From Streptomyces sp. SLBN-118 (GTDB taxonomy: Bacteria > Actinomycetota > Actinomycetes > Streptomycetales > Streptomycetaceae), in the NCBI RefSeq assembly GCF_006715635.1, contig NZ_VFNP01000001.1, forward strand, positions 682,001 to 746,000: DNA of 64,000 nucleotides, given 5' to 3'. A program made the translations under genes and the position numbers. Below the pieces are notes generated by a model. That model was not told where the DNA came from. It ran no database searches and saw nothing but the letters and a program-made list of their open reading frames with translations. Position 1 is the stretch's first letter. The number at the start of each line of letters is the position of its first letter. Shown piece after piece: positions 16,849 through 26,515 of the stretch.

Positions 16849-18453
16849 TCAGGCGGCGCTTTCGGCGGCGGCGCGGGCGCGCAGGTGCTGCCTCAGTTCC
16901 AGGCGCCGGGGCTTTCCGACGGGAGTGCGCGGTACCTCGTCGAGCGTCTCGACGCGGCGGATCTGCTCGAAGGACGCCAGCTGGGCGTTTGCCCTCTCGG
17001 TGATCGAGTCCAGGATGTCGAGCACAGAGCACCAGCGCTGTCCGGCGTCCGGATGAAGCACGATGCCCGCCCAGACGACGGCGCCGTGCACGGGATCGGG
17101 CCAGCCCGAAACGACACAGTCGGCCACGCGCGGGTCCTCGGCAAGGATCCGCTCGACGGCGGTCGGCGAGACGAGTTCGTTGTCGTACTTGAACACGTCG
17201 CCGAGCCGGTCCACCAGGAACAGCGCGCCGTCCTCGTCGAGGTGGCCGACGTCGCCGGTGGCGAACCAGCCGTCCGCGTCCGTCCATGAGGGCTCGTCCT
17301 CGTCCAGGTATCCGGCCATCAGCTGCGGCCCGCGCACCTGCACCTCGCCGGTCGCGTACACGCCGACGCCTTTCCCCGTCCCGAGATCCACGATCCGGCA
17401 TTCGGTGCCGGGCACGGCGGGCCCGACGCAGCCCCTGCGCGATCCGTCCCCCGGCCGCTGACTGTGGGACAGCGGGGAGAGTTCGGCCAGTCCGTAGCCC
17501 TGAATGACGGGGACGCCGAGCAGTTCGCGCAGCCGCCGGGCGGTGGCATCGGCCAGCGCGCTGCCGCCGGAGAGCACTGCGGTCAGCCGCGGTCCGGCCG
17601 GCACGCCTTCCGGGCGGGCCTCCAGCCTCCGGTCGGCGGCGAGCCGGTGCAGCCGCGCGGGCAGCCCGTAGTAGTGGGTGGCACCGGTGCGGGCGGCGAG
17701 CGCGAGGGACGCGACCGGGTCGGGATCGCGGCACAGAATCTGCGTGGCGCCCGCGTACAGAGCCGAGTTGAGGTGCATCACGTGGTACAGGGGCAGATGG
17801 TTGAGGGTCACTGACTGCTGGCCCAGGGCGTGTGCGTGGACAGTCTGCGCGGCGTTGGCCACCAGGTTGCGGTGGGTCAGGCGCACTCCTTTGGGCCTGC
17901 CTGTGGTGCCGGTGGTGAACTGGACGCAGGCGACGGCGCCGGGGGCCGCCGCGCCCCGGCGGTGCCCGCCCACACTATCGGGCACCGCGTCGAGGGCTGC
18001 CTGCAACGGCACAGCGTCGGCCGGGACCACGCCGTCCTCGGCGTCGGTGACGACGATCGTGTGCAGCTTTGGCAGTGACTCCCGCAGTTTCACCAGGAGT
18101 TCGGCGGTTGCGGTCGGGACGAAGGCCACCTCGATGCCAGCCGTGGCGAAGACATGATGCAACACCGCTTGCCTGATCAGGGGGTTGACGAGCACGGCGA
18201 CGCTGCCGCCGCGCACAGTGCCGTAGAAGGCGGCGGGGAAAGCGGGGTCGAGGACATTGGCCACACCGATCGCCGCCTCGCGCCGGCCGACCGTGTGCTC
18301 CAGGTAGTGGGCGATGCGGTCGGCACGGTCGTCGAGTTCGGCGTAGTCGACAGTGCTCGACTCGGTGACCAGGGCGGCCTTGCCGGGGTGGCGGATGGCG
18401 GCCCGGCGCAGCAGCCCGTCCAGCGGCAGTTCTGGATAGGTGAACGACGGCAT
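16849..18453 (-). CDS. AMP-forming acyl/aryl-CoA ligase
   Basis: This 534-aa ANL-superfamily enzyme has the P-loop motif VQFTTGTTGRPKGVRL, the A5-like GYGLAELSPLSHS, the hinge GDVGHLDEDGALFLVDRLGD and the C-terminal catalytic lysine region RTPVGKPRR. There is no fused carrier domain. It would activate a carboxylic acid as the adenylate and pass it to CoA or to a carrier protein. Candidate roles are a starter acid, an amino acid for the free condensation domain, or an aryl acid. ATG 18453 has AGGAGGT upstream. It heads the leftward operon 18453-8609 and is divergent from the SnoaL gene at 18675. Confidence 0.9.
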   Translation of the reverse strand: MPSFTYPELPLDGLLRRAAIRHPGKAALVTESSTVDYAELDDRADRIAHYLEHTVGRREAAIGVANVLDPAFPAAFYGTVRGGSVAVLVNPLIRQAVLHHVFATAGIEVAFVPTATAELLVKLRESLPKLHTIVVTDAEDGVVPADAVPLQAALDAVPDSVGGHRRGAAAPGAVACVQFTTGTTGRPKGVRLTHRNLVANAAQTVHAHALGQQSVTLNHLPLYHVMHLNSALYAGATQILCRDPDPVASLALAARTGATHYYGLPARLHRLAADRRLEARPEGVPAGPRLTAVLSGGSALADATARRLRELLGVPVIQGYGLAELSPLSHSQRPGDGSRRGCVGPAVPGTECRIVDLGTGKGVGVYATGEVQVRGPQLMAGYLDEDEPSWTDADGWFATGDVGHLDEDGALFLVDRLGDVFKYDNELVSPTAVERILAEDPRVADCVVSGWPDPVHGAVVWAGIVLHPDAGQRWCSVLDILDSITERANAQLASFEQIRRVETLDEVPRTPVGKPRRLELRQHLRARAAAESAA

Positions 18454-18674
18454 GGGCTCGGACCTCCTGCTCCGGACGGCGACGGGGGCGTCTTTCGGAT
18501 CTTGCCGGGCTCGCATGCCCTGTCGCGGCACCTCGCCAGACCCCGCTCACTGATCCGGCCTGATCCAAAAGACAGCCCTGGGCCCTCACGGTCGGCCGGG
18601 ACGCTTGAGGAATCTTCGAAGGCCGCTCGATCGGGGTCCTGGACAGTGGCGCCAACCAACGGAACGGAGATGCC

Positions 18675-19130
18675 ATGACTGTGCGGAGCGAGGCCGAGGC
18701 CCTGCGGCCGACCGACGCGTTCGCAGCCCTCTATGCGCAGGTGCAGCAGTTCTACGCACACCAGATGCAGCTGCTGGACGCAGGCGAGGCGGAGCGGTGG
18801 GCGGCCACCTTCACCGAGGACGCCCGCTTCGATGTGCCGACGCTGCCGGAGCCGGTGCACGGCCGCCCCGGTCTGGTCACCGCCGCCCGGCGCAGCGCCA
18901 ACGCACTCGCCCAAGCGGGCGAGCGGCACCGCCACTTCATCGGCATGCTCGAGATCACCGAGCGCCCGGACGGCGTGCTGGACGTACGCGCCTACACGAT
19001 CGTGTACGCCTCCAGGATCGGCGGCGGCTGCCGGGTGCACCGGGTCTGTGTCTGCACCGATGTGCTGGTGCGCAGCGGCGACGAGCTGCAGGTGCGCACG
19101 CGCACGGTCACCCGAGACGACTTCCCGTAA
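18675..19130 (+). CDS. SnoaL-like (NTF2-fold) protein 2
   Basis: This 151-aa NTF2-fold protein (YAQVQQFYAHQMQLLDAGEAERWAATFTEDARFDVPT, then GRPGLVTAARRS) resembles SnoaL_4 and ring-hydroxylating dioxygenase beta-subunit-like proteins. There is no companion alpha subunit in the window, so a cyclase, dehydratase or ligand-binding role is more likely. It is a lone rightward gene, divergent from the AMP ligase and closed by a strong hairpin at 19141-19176. Confidence 0.72.
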   Translation: MTVRSEAEALRPTDAFAALYAQVQQFYAHQMQLLDAGEAERWAATFTEDARFDVPTLPEPVHGRPGLVTAARRSANALAQAGERHRHFIGMLEITERPDGVLDVRAYTIVYASRIGGGCRVHRVCVCTDVLVRSGDELQVRTRTVTRDDFP

Positions 19131-19140
19131 GCCCTCACGC

Positions 19141-19176
19141 ACCGGCATCCCCGGGCCGTGGCGCGGGGATGCCGGT
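19141..19176. terminator. Hairpin terminator between convergent genes
   Basis: A perfect 13-bp stem (ACCGGCATCCCCG / CGGGGATGCCGGT) with a 10-nt loop sits in the 71-bp gap between the rightward SnoaL gene and the leftward metallo-beta-lactamase gene, where it can serve both directions. Confidence 0.75.
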
Positions 19177-19201
19177 CGTGCTGTCCAGTGGTGCGTGGCG
19201 G

Positions 19202-20122
19202 TCAGGCGTGGCAGTCGGGCAGCCGGCCGTGGTAGTCGATCATTTCCCCGAACAGGGCACCCACGTCCAGCGGCGAACCGGGGGCCGCGCCCTGGACCTC
19301 GGCGTAGGCCCGGGCCAGATTGGGCACCAGGCGCTCCGCGTCCACCAGTTCGGCGTACGGTCCGAGGTCGGTCTCCCGCGCGAGCTGCAAGGGGGTCAGA
19401 CCGGCCACGGTTCCGCACTCGGCCAGCTGCTGGATCCAGCGGAAGTACGCCTCGTTGGCGTCGAACAGTCCCGGCCCGCCGACCGGTCCGTGGCCCGGCA
19501 CCACCACCTCGGGGTCCAGGGCGCGCAGCCGGTCCAGGGCGTCGAGCGATCCGGAGACCGACCCCATGACGCAGAACGGCGTGACGCCTGCCATCAGCAC
19601 GTCCCCGGTGAACAGCACCCGCTGTTCGGGCAGCCAGACGACCGTATCGTTGGTGGTGTGCGCGGCCGGGCCCATGTGCAGCAGCTCGATGCGTACGCCG
19701 CCGGTGTGCAGGGTCAGCGCATCGCGGTAGGTCACCTGGGGCAGCGCCAGTTCGAGGTCGCCCCAGCACACGTCGGGCCACAGCCCGGCCAGGTGCAGTC
19801 CGTGTTCCGCCATGTCGCGGCGGGTGCCCTCGTGCGCGACGATCAGGGCTTCGGGAAAGACGAAGTTGCCGAAGACGTGGTCGCCGTGGAAGTGGGTGTT
19901 GACCAGGGTGCGCGGCGGAGTGGGCACGCGGCGCAGCACCTCCTCGCGCAGCCGCCGGGCGCGGCGCTCGGTCGCGACCGTGTCGATCAGCACGCTCTGT
20001 CCCTCGTCCCCGACGACGAGGCCCGTGTTGTTGAGGCACCAGCCGCCGGGCTGCTGTACGTACGCGAAGACCCCGTCGGCGACTTCCTGCGTCTGCAGGG
20101 TGCCGGGGAGTGTCGCCGTCAT
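19202..20122 (-). CDS. ActIV-like metallo-beta-lactamase-fold thioesterase/cyclase
   Basis: This 306-aa MBL-fold protein has the metal motif NTHFHGDHVFGN (HxHxDH), a later AHTTND histidine, the FTGDVLMAG aspartate and VVPGHGPVGG. Length and the presence in an aromatic PKS cluster match ActIV, an MBL thioesterase that releases and cyclises the bicyclic intermediate from the ACP, and similar proteins in other type II clusters. It is transcribed alone toward the left. A general hydrolase or lactonase role cannot be excluded. Confidence 0.78.
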   Translation of the reverse strand: MTATLPGTLQTQEVADGVFAYVQQPGGWCLNNTGLVVGDEGQSVLIDTVATERRARRLREEVLRRVPTPPRTLVNTHFHGDHVFGNFVFPEALIVAHEGTRRDMAEHGLHLAGLWPDVCWGDLELALPQVTYRDALTLHTGGVRIELLHMGPAAHTTNDTVVWLPEQRVLFTGDVLMAGVTPFCVMGSVSGSLDALDRLRALDPEVVVPGHGPVGGPGLFDANEAYFRWIQQLAECGTVAGLTPLQLARETDLGPYAELVDAERLVPNLARAYAEVQGAAPGSPLDVGALFGEMIDYHGRLPDCHA

Positions 20123-20638
20123 CGCGGCCTCATCGCCACGTTGCGGACGGCGGCGCGCCGATCCGCCTCTCCCACGCTTGCGTAGGTCACCACATCTGTC
20201 ACGGCGCCAACTCCCGTCGCTCCGACCCGGAATGCCCGCCCGGACTGCGGCCCGGACCTGCCGGCCTGAAGCGTGACCGCCACGGCTGGGAGCGGCCTCG
20301 AGGACAACTGGATCCGTCCCATGTCACAGGTGCCTCCAGCCGTGCTCCAGCCGGTACGGGAAAGCTGATCCCGGAGGATCTCGTCGTTCGATCGGCGAGC
20401 TGCGGCCGTCCTGCCGCCCGTGACCGGCGTTCCTTACGGAGCGCCAGGCGCCTGGCGTCGGGGAGCGTCCCCCCTTCCCGGCGCCGCGCGCCACCCGGCC
20501 GCCCCGTGGAATCTGACGACCACGCGGGCGGCCGGAGGTCTGCTCACCGGTTCGCCGGCCGCCGCCTCCGTGGCCGGTGTCGCTTCGGCCGCCGAGCGCG
20601 GAGGCCCTGGCCGCGGAGACCCTGGCTGCGGAGGCCGC
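20123..20638. other. Intergenic region with 16-bp palindrome
   Basis: This 516-bp stretch lacks a convincing gene: the open frames crossing it have no ribosome site or recognisable product. It contains a perfect palindrome, CGCCAGGCGCCTGGCG at 20442-20457, which could be a regulator site. It should hold the promoter of the MBL gene at 20122. I see no terminator that would clearly end the leftward gene at 20639. Confidence 0.5.
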
Positions 20639-22120
20639 TCACGCGGCGGCCCCAACCGGCATGAGCATGCCCGGACGCCGCCCGCCACGGCCCGGACGAC
20701 CCGGTGCCGCCAGCGCTGCCAGAAACGCGGCGGCAGTATCGGTGCTCGTCAGGGTGTGCAGCAGCAGCGCCCATGCCTCGTCCCGCTGGCCCCAGCCGGT
20801 GCCGAACCGGTCGGTGAGAGCGTCACGTACAGCTCCGTGCCAGGGCCCGGCCGCCAGGTGGGAGCGCCGGTTCAGGATGCGGGGCTGGCGCAGCAGCAGC
20901 AGTTCGGGCGCCATCCCCAGCCCGCTGCGCCCGGCGACCTCGGCCGCCGCGTCAAGCGCGCCGTCCACGCTGCGGCATCCGTCGAGAGCGGCGTCCAGAG
21001 CCAGGTCGACCGCCGACAGCCCACGGCAGAAGCGCTCGTGCTCGGCGAGGAACCGGGCCGCGGACACCGCGGTGTGCTCCTCCAGGCCGAGCCTGGCAAG
21101 CAGTTCGGGCGAGTGCACCCGGTGCACGAGCAGCAGGGCCCAGCCGGCGGAGCGCAGAGGGTCCAGGGTCCACCGTTCGGCCAGCGGTGCGTGCTTGGGA
21201 CGCAACGCGTGTTCGGTCAGCGCGGCGATGTGCCGCTGCAGCTGCCGCACGGTGGCGGGGGTGACGCGCGTGGGTGCGGTCAGCAGCGAAAACCCTGGCA
21301 TGCGCACGGGGGTGGCCCGCGGCACGGTGCCCAGCGTGCGGATCAGCTTGACCTTGTGAGTGGGCGGCAGCAGCCCGTGCCCGCGGGCCTCTGCGACCAG
21401 GCCGGCGAGCAGTTCGTTCAGCCGGGGCAGCCGGTGTCCTGCCGGTGCGGTGGATCGGCACAACGGCTCACCGTGCATCAGCCAGCGCCAGTTGTGCTCA
21501 GCGGCGCCGTCGCGCAGTCCGGCCGCGCGTCCCCAGGACTCGGCGATGGGTGCCAAGTCCGGTACGGGCTCGGACACTTCGGCCAGCTGTCGCAGGGTGC
21601 CGGGCGGCAGCGGGCGGAGCCTGCCGGTGGACCACCAGGGCTGTCCCCCGGCGGCGCGACGGCGAGCCGAAAGCCACTGCCAGGTGGGCTCCACCAGCCC
21701 TCCGGCCTCGGCGCGCTGTCGAGCACAGGACGCCAGGCGGGCGTTCTCGTCGGCCTCCAGGGCGAATACCGCGGAAGCGGCCGGCGGGGCGGTGTCGCCG
21801 GTCAGTTCGGCGACCAGCCGGGTCAGTCCCAGAAAGGCGATCTCGTCGCCGAGCCGCCGGGCCCGCCGCACGGCGGGCTCGGGGTCGCACCCGGTCAGCC
21901 CGGCACGTTCCAGCTGCAGATCGGCCACCAGATCCTCGATGTCTTCGACCGTGGCGCCCTCGTCGCCGCCCGGGACGGCCGGCTCGGCGAAGGCTGAGGA
22001 GTCCTCGTCCCGGGGATGCGCGACGGCTTCGTCGAAGCCGTCGATCCCCAGGCCCGCCCGGGTGTGCGCCGCCGAAACCCTGCGCACCTGCTGCCACTTC
22101 CTGCTCTGGTCACGGGTCAT
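20639..22120 (-). CDS. Unrecognised 493-aa protein
   Basis: A clean open frame with ATG 22120 preceded by GGAGGAGGG. The product is predicted mostly helical and Ala/Leu/Arg rich, with an acidic stretch near residues 40-65 and recurring Trp-containing segments (EPTWQWLSARRR, EHNWRWLMHGEP). There is no signal peptide or membrane segment, and I recognise no family. It is transcribed toward the MBL gene and lies upstream of the rightward DUF6059-like gene, at the left border of the peptide-modification operon. It might belong to that system, but nothing in the sequence proves it. Confidence 0.7.
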   Translation of the reverse strand: MTRDQSRKWQQVRRVSAAHTRAGLGIDGFDEAVAHPRDEDSSAFAEPAVPGGDEGATVEDIEDLVADLQLERAGLTGCDPEPAVRRARRLGDEIAFLGLTRLVAELTGDTAPPAASAVFALEADENARLASCARQRAEAGGLVEPTWQWLSARRRAAGGQPWWSTGRLRPLPPGTLRQLAEVSEPVPDLAPIAESWGRAAGLRDGAAEHNWRWLMHGEPLCRSTAPAGHRLPRLNELLAGLVAEARGHGLLPPTHKVKLIRTLGTVPRATPVRMPGFSLLTAPTRVTPATVRQLQRHIAALTEHALRPKHAPLAERWTLDPLRSAGWALLLVHRVHSPELLARLGLEEHTAVSAARFLAEHERFCRGLSAVDLALDAALDGCRSVDGALDAAAEVAGRSGLGMAPELLLLRQPRILNRRSHLAAGPWHGAVRDALTDRFGTGWGQRDEAWALLLHTLTSTDTAAAFLAALAAPGRPGRGGRRPGMLMPVGAAA

Positions 22121-22272
22121 CGTCGTCCCTCCTCCCGCCCCGGGGCCGGGCCCGGCGGGTGCTCAGAAGTGTGTGGCTGTGTGTTCGAGCCGGGCTCGAC
22201 CCCGTCTCGAAGCTGTGCCGAGCGGCGGGCCGGAAGGTGTCGGAAACCGGCCCGGTCCGCGACGAGGGAGTG

Positions 22273-22509
22273 ATGTCAGACGTGAAACCCTCCTTCCTCC
22301 GCCGCCTGCTCACCGCGCTGTTCCGCGGTCTGGTGGCTCTGGGCATGCAGCACACCGGCGGGGAGCCGGGGCACCCGTACCCTCCGCTGCCGCCCGAGCG
22401 GGCCCCGGAGCTCAAGGGCCCGCCCGAGCGCCACCCGGAGCGGCTGCGCCCGGACATTCCACTCAGCCCGCTGGAGCAGGCGCTTCAGCGGGAGCTCGAA
22501 GCGGGCTGA
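22273..22509 (+). CDS. Small DUF6059-like protein
   Basis: This 78-aa protein has an N-terminal amphipathic/hydrophobic segment ([18 protein letters not shown]), a Pro-rich middle, and the C-terminal signature [24 protein letters not shown]. The signature resembles the small actinobacterial DUF6059 family, whose members are often found beside specialised-metabolite regulators and peptide-antibiotic genes. Function is unknown. ATG 22273 follows GAGGGAG. It is convergent with the threonine-aldolase-like gene, and their 3' ends overlap by 25 bp. Confidence 0.65.
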   Translation: MSDVKPSFLRRLLTALFRGLVALGMQHTGGEPGHPYPPLPPERAPELKGPPERHPERLRPDIPLSPLEQALQRELEAG

Positions 22510-23618
22510 ACAACGCTCGCGGAGACGGCCCGCGCCCCGGCCAGCGCACGGACCACGTCCGGCACCGCCGCGGCCACGTGCTCGCGGTGCACCACAAAGC
22601 GCACCCGGCCATGGTCGAGGGGCAGCACCCGCACCCCGCGAGCCGCCAGCCGTCGCTGCAACTCCGCGGCGTCGAGCCCGGCCAGCCGGACCGTCACGAT
22701 GTTCGTCCGCCGCGGCGGTACGGCAACGTCCGCGCCCCGCACCGAAGCCAGTCCGGCCGCCAGCGCGGCAGCCAGCGCGTGGTCGTCGGCCAGGCGGGGC
22801 AGGCGTCGCAGGGCAACCAGGGCCGCCGCCGCCGCAACACCCGCCTGATGCATGGTGCCGCCCAGCTGAAGGCGCAGCTCACGGGAGCGGTCCACGAAGG
22901 CGGCGCCCCCGCACAGAAGTGATCCGACCGGCGCTCCCAGGCCTTTGGCCAGGCAGAAGGTGACACTGTCCGCGGCTGCCGCCAGTGTCCGTACGGGGAC
23001 CTGCCGGGCGACCGCCGCATTGGCGAGGCGTGCGCCGTCCAGGTGGACATGGGCCCCGTACTCCCGCGCGAGCGACGCCAGGCTCCAGGTTGTGGACGCG
23101 TCCAGGGCGTTGCCCGTCTGGAGCATGCAGGTGTTCTCCAGGGAGACGATCAGCGGCTGCCCGCGGCCGTCGTCAAGTGCCCGGGCGAACGCGACGGGCT
23201 CGGGGCTTCCGTCGTCGTGCTGTGCCACCCCGACGAGCCGTACGCCGCCGAACCGGCGCATGGCCGCGCTCTCGAAGCGGGCGATGTGGGTGTCCTCACC
23301 GGTCACGAGGCGGGTGTGCGCGCCGCGTTCGGAGGATGCGGCGGGTGCGGCGGGTGCGGCGGGTGCGGCGGCCAGGACCGCGACGAGGTTGGCCATGGTG
23401 CTGCTCGGCAGGAAAAGCGCCGCCTGTTTGCCGGTGAGCCGGGCGCCCTCCTCCTCAAGCGCCCGGACGGTCGGGTCGTCCCCGTACGCGTCGTCTCCCA
23501 CCTCGGCCGCGGCCATGGCGGCACGCATCGCCGCGTCGGGACGCGTGCGGGTGTCGCTGCGGAAATCGAGGCACAGATGCTGATCGCTCGGGTCCGGGTG
23601 TGCCGGCGGGGAGCTCAC
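22485..23618 (-). CDS. Threonine aldolase / beta-eliminating lyase-type PLP enzyme
   Basis: This 377-aa fold-type I PLP protein has the family signature [31 protein letters not shown] at the N-terminus, [11 protein letters not shown] (PLP ring contact) and the Schiff-base lysine in [14 protein letters not shown]. Threonine aldolases cleave or form beta-hydroxy-alpha-amino acids from glycine plus an aldehyde. A run of Ala-Ala-Pro repeats around residues 92-105 is encoded by 9-bp tandem repeats near 23337-23372. GTG start at 23618 overlaps the upstream stop (GTGA), so this is the last gene of the leftward operon from 30450. It may supply an unusual hydroxy amino acid. Confidence 0.85.
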   Translation of the reverse strand: MSSPPAHPDPSDQHLCLDFRSDTRTRPDAAMRAAMAAAEVGDDAYGDDPTVRALEEEGARLTGKQAALFLPSSTMANLVAVLAAAPAAPAAPAASSERGAHTRLVTGEDTHIARFESAAMRRFGGVRLVGVAQHDDGSPEPVAFARALDDGRGQPLIVSLENTCMLQTGNALDASTTWSLASLAREYGAHVHLDGARLANAAVARQVPVRTLAAAADSVTFCLAKGLGAPVGSLLCGGAAFVDRSRELRLQLGGTMHQAGVAAAAALVALRRLPRLADDHALAAALAAGLASVRGADVAVPPRRTNIVTVRLAGLDAAELQRRLAARGVRVLPLDHGRVRFVVHREHVAAAVPDVVRALAGARAVSASVVQPASSSR

Positions 23619-24715
23619 AGCGCGGCCCCCCGACCCGCCAGTGGGGAGCAGGTCAGCAGGGTGTCCAGGCAGCCGAGCACGAACTCCACGTCCATGCCCT
23701 GCCCGGCACTGCTCAGGAGCTTTCCCTCCACCCCCAGGGCCGGGTCCTGCCAGACGGCGTCGAAGGGGCCGACCGCCGGATCCACGTAGGCAAGATCCAC
23801 GGACCGGCCCCGGACCTGGGTCTTCTGTGTACGGGCGGGGTGCTTCTCGCGCTCCGGCGGGTACGGCATCCGCCCGGCGCCGGAGCGCTGCAGGACCAGC
23901 CGCAGCTCACCGCCGCCGGCTGCGTTCGTGTAGATCGCTTCGAGTTCCCGCGCGCCCTGCGGACCGGTGAAGACGACGGCGCTGTCCGATGCGAAGCCGC
24001 TCAGCCCGGCGGGAAGGTCCTGGGCCGCAAGGAAGGAGGCGAGTTCCGCGGTGGGCACCCAGTCTCCCTCGTGCAGGCGATCGCGCCGGTGGAAGAAATA
24101 CAGCCCGGTCGGCACCGAGACCATGTCGGTGGTGTGCCTGGCCCAGTACGAGAGTTCACTGAACGCGGTACGCACGATCCGCGCCGGGGCCGCCGGGTCG
24201 GCCGGACGCAGCGCCCGATACAAGTCCACCAGCTCCTCGTCGGCGAACTCACCCTCCAGCACGGACAGTTCGACCGTTGTACGGCTCATGCGCGCGGAGG
24301 CGGCGGAGTGTCCGAGGTAGTCGGTTCCGAGCCAGACCACGCGCCCCGCACCGATCGGGAAGGCGCGGGTCTCGCTGCCCCACAGGCAGGGGTGGTCGGC
24401 GGCGGGGAAGGCCCAGTCGTACAGGAACTGCTTGAGCCGCAACCGGCGCCCGCCGCCGCTGATCTCGGTGCGGTACGCGGCCGGGTTGGCATCGGACCAC
24501 GGGGTGCGGCCGGCGCTCGCGGCGGTGCGGCCCGGCGGGGCCTCCTTGCGCAGGGTGCCGACCGCCGTGTCGCAGCGGCCGGGCAGTTCCGCGGGATGCC
24601 ACAGCGTGAAGTTGCACCACGCCTGGGCCGGTTGGGGAGAGCACCGGGGCGGCGCGTCCTCCAGTCCGGCCGCGTCGGCGACCGTGTGCCACTGCCAGGT
24701 ATGGGTCGGCGCCAT
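23615..24715 (-). CDS. Unrecognised 366-aa protein in peptide operon
   Basis: ATG 24715 follows AAGGAGAA, which fixes the start well inside a longer frame. The protein is Trp-rich at its N-terminus ([28 protein letters not shown]), has [18 protein letters not shown] in the middle and ends [19 protein letters not shown]. There is no signal peptide, membrane helix or motif I recognise. It lies 14 bp after the asparagine-synthetase-like gene and overlaps the PLP-enzyme start, so it is co-translated with amino-acid enzymes. It could be a binding, condensing or modifying enzyme of a new family. Confidence 0.75.
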   Translation of the reverse strand: MAPTHTWQWHTVADAAGLEDAPPRCSPQPAQAWCNFTLWHPAELPGRCDTAVGTLRKEAPPGRTAASAGRTPWSDANPAAYRTEISGGGRRLRLKQFLYDWAFPAADHPCLWGSETRAFPIGAGRVVWLGTDYLGHSAASARMSRTTVELSVLEGEFADEELVDLYRALRPADPAAPARIVRTAFSELSYWARHTTDMVSVPTGLYFFHRRDRLHEGDWVPTAELASFLAAQDLPAGLSGFASDSAVVFTGPQGARELEAIYTNAAGGGELRLVLQRSGAGRMPYPPEREKHPARTQKTQVRGRSVDLAYVDPAVGPFDAVWQDPALGVEGKLLSSAGQGMDVEFVLGCLDTLLTCSPLAGRGAAL

Positions 24716-24729
24716 GGGTGTTTCTCCTT

Positions 24730-26514
24730 CTACAAGGGGGTGGGCTCCGGCGTCCGCAGCCGCTCCAGCCATGCGGAGCTGGAGGCAAGGAACATCAACT
24801 CCCCACTGCCCAGGGCATCGTGAAGGTGTGCGGGCAGACCGGTGAGTCCGAACGGCAGTCCCTGCTCGGCCGCCAGCTTCCGCAGCGCCTGCTCGTAGAC
24901 CGGGTCGGTGGGCGAGGGGAAACCCTGTTTGCGGCGCCGGACGACGGCGGGCGGCAGCAGGATGCCGAGCGCTGATTTCAGCAGTTCCTTGTGGCTGCCG
25001 GGCGCCGACGGGCTCTTGAGATGTTCGGGGCAGCGGAAGGCGAGTTCGGCCAGGGCGACGTCCTGGAAGACGGGCCGGTCCTCGAGTGTGTACGTCGAGG
25101 AGGTGAGGTCCACCATGTCGTTGACGTAGACGAGGAAGCGGCGCATCAGATGGTGTCTGCCGCGCTTGAGCGGGTCGATGGTGTCCAGCCCCCGGTACTC
25201 CCTGAGCACCCGGTCCCATACCCGCTGCCTGATGTCCTCCATGTCGACACCGAGTTCGCGTGCCAGCCACTCGATCAGCTCGCCCCACAGCGGGCGTTCG
25301 TCGCGGTACAGGTGATGGGTGAGGTAGTGGCGGCCGTGCACATGGGTCGCGGCCGCGGGGTCGACGACGGGGAAGTAACCGCCGTCCTGGTAGCCCCACA
25401 TCTCGTCGGCCCCGTGGCCTGAGTAGACGACGACCCGGCCTTCGGCGGAGATACGCCGGTAGAGCTGGTACATGGCGAGTTCGGCACCGTGCAGCAGGGG
25501 CCGCATGAGCCGGTGAGCGACCTCCGGAATGAGCATGACCGCGTCGCGGCGCGACAGTTCGCACACGGTGAGACGGACGCCGTGGGTGGTGGACACCAGA
25601 CGGGCGTGGTCCACGTCGCTGCCGGAGCCGCCGATGCCGTCCTCGTAGTGGGCGACATAGGGGGCCACCTCCACTCCACTGCCGTGCAGCGCCGAGAAGA
25701 CGGCCGAGCTGTCGACGCCGCCGCTGAGCACCGCCGCCCGGGGCACGTCGGCCACGGAACGCAGGGCTACGGCACGGTCGAAGGCGGCACGGATCTCTTC
25801 GGCGCCGACCACCTCGTCGGACGGGTCGGGCTGCCAGTAGCGGCGAAGGCGCACCCGCGGCGCGTCCACGACCAGGTACTCGGCGGGCTGGAGCACGCGG
25901 ATGCCGGACAGCCAGGTGTGCTCGTCCGCCGCGTCCATCCGCACCCATGAGCGCAGCACGAATTCGGCGGGGTCGACCTCCGGCCGGATCAGCCCGGTGG
26001 CGAGCAGGGCCTGGACCTCGGAGGCGAAGAGCAGCCCGTCGTCGGTGTAGCAGTAATGGAGCGGCTTGACGCCGAAGTGGTCGCGCGCCAGGACGGTGCG
26101 GCGGGTGCGGGTGTCGTGCCAGGCGAGCGCGAACATGCCGTCCAGGCCGCTCAGAACCGATGCCTCCTGGTCCGCGGTGGCCCGGCTGACCTGTTGAAGG
26201 ACGAATTCGGTGTCGCAGTGGGTGCGTCGTGGCCAGGGCGGCGCGAGCGGTGCGCGGGAGGCATACACCTCGCCGTTGTTGACGAGTACGAACCTCCCGT
26301 CCGGGTCCGCCATGGGCTGGTCGCCGGCGCCGGACCGGTCCTGGACGGCGAGCCGGACGCAGGCGAGCATCGCCGCGCCTGACGGCGCCACCCAGGGGGC
26401 GGCCGCCGATTCGCCGCGGTGGGCCATCGCCTCGGTCATGGTGCGGCCGAGTGCCGCGAGCCACTGCCGCTCGCGCGGTGCGCCCAGCGGGATGAAGCCT
26501 GCGATGCCGCACAT
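24730..26514 (-). CDS. Asparagine-synthetase-like glutamine amidotransferase
   Basis: This 594-aa protein has both AsnB halves. The N-terminal class II glutaminase domain has its nucleophile Cys2 in MCGIAGF, with NNGEVYA and HCDTEFVL. The C-terminal synthetase domain has the PP-loop VLSGGVDSSAVF and YSGHGADEMWG. In antibiotic clusters such enzymes convert carboxylates to amides (OxyD, FdmV types) or close lactams. No lasso-peptide protease or leader-binding protein is nearby, and the intact glutaminase argues for ammonia transfer. The gene lies 1 bp after the esterase gene in the operon headed by the 18-codon gene. Confidence 0.9.
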   Translation of the reverse strand: MCGIAGFIPLGAPRERQWLAALGRTMTEAMAHRGESAAAPWVAPSGAAMLACVRLAVQDRSGAGDQPMADPDGRFVLVNNGEVYASRAPLAPPWPRRTHCDTEFVLQQVSRATADQEASVLSGLDGMFALAWHDTRTRRTVLARDHFGVKPLHYCYTDDGLLFASEVQALLATGLIRPEVDPAEFVLRSWVRMDAADEHTWLSGIRVLQPAEYLVVDAPRVRLRRYWQPDPSDEVVGAEEIRAAFDRAVALRSVADVPRAAVLSGGVDSSAVFSALHGSGVEVAPYVAHYEDGIGGSGSDVDHARLVSTTHGVRLTVCELSRRDAVMLIPEVAHRLMRPLLHGAELAMYQLYRRISAEGRVVVYSGHGADEMWGYQDGGYFPVVDPAAATHVHGRHYLTHHLYRDERPLWGELIEWLARELGVDMEDIRQRVWDRVLREYRGLDTIDPLKRGRHHLMRRFLVYVNDMVDLTSSTYTLEDRPVFQDVALAELAFRCPEHLKSPSAPGSHKELLKSALGILLPPAVVRRRKQGFPSPTDPVYEQALRKLAAEQGLPFGLTGLPAHLHDALGSGELMFLASSSAWLERLRTPEPTPL

Positions 26515-26515
26515 G

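Noticed and set aside
20442..20457. 16-bp palindrome CGCCAGGCGCCTGGCG as a plasmid or phage attachment site
   Set aside because: No integrase, direct-repeat partner or tRNA gene is nearby; more likely a chance GC palindrome or regulator site.
23337..23378. Short tandem repeat of GCGGGTGCG-like units
   Set aside because: It lies inside the threonine-aldolase-like gene and simply encodes an Ala/Pro-rich loop; the repeats are too short, and there is no spacer structure, for a CRISPR.
24730..26514. Lasso-peptide cyclase as identity of the AsnB-like protein
   Set aside because: The glutaminase Cys2 and surrounding domain are intact, and there is no leader-binding protein, transglutaminase-like protease or ABC exporter nearby.
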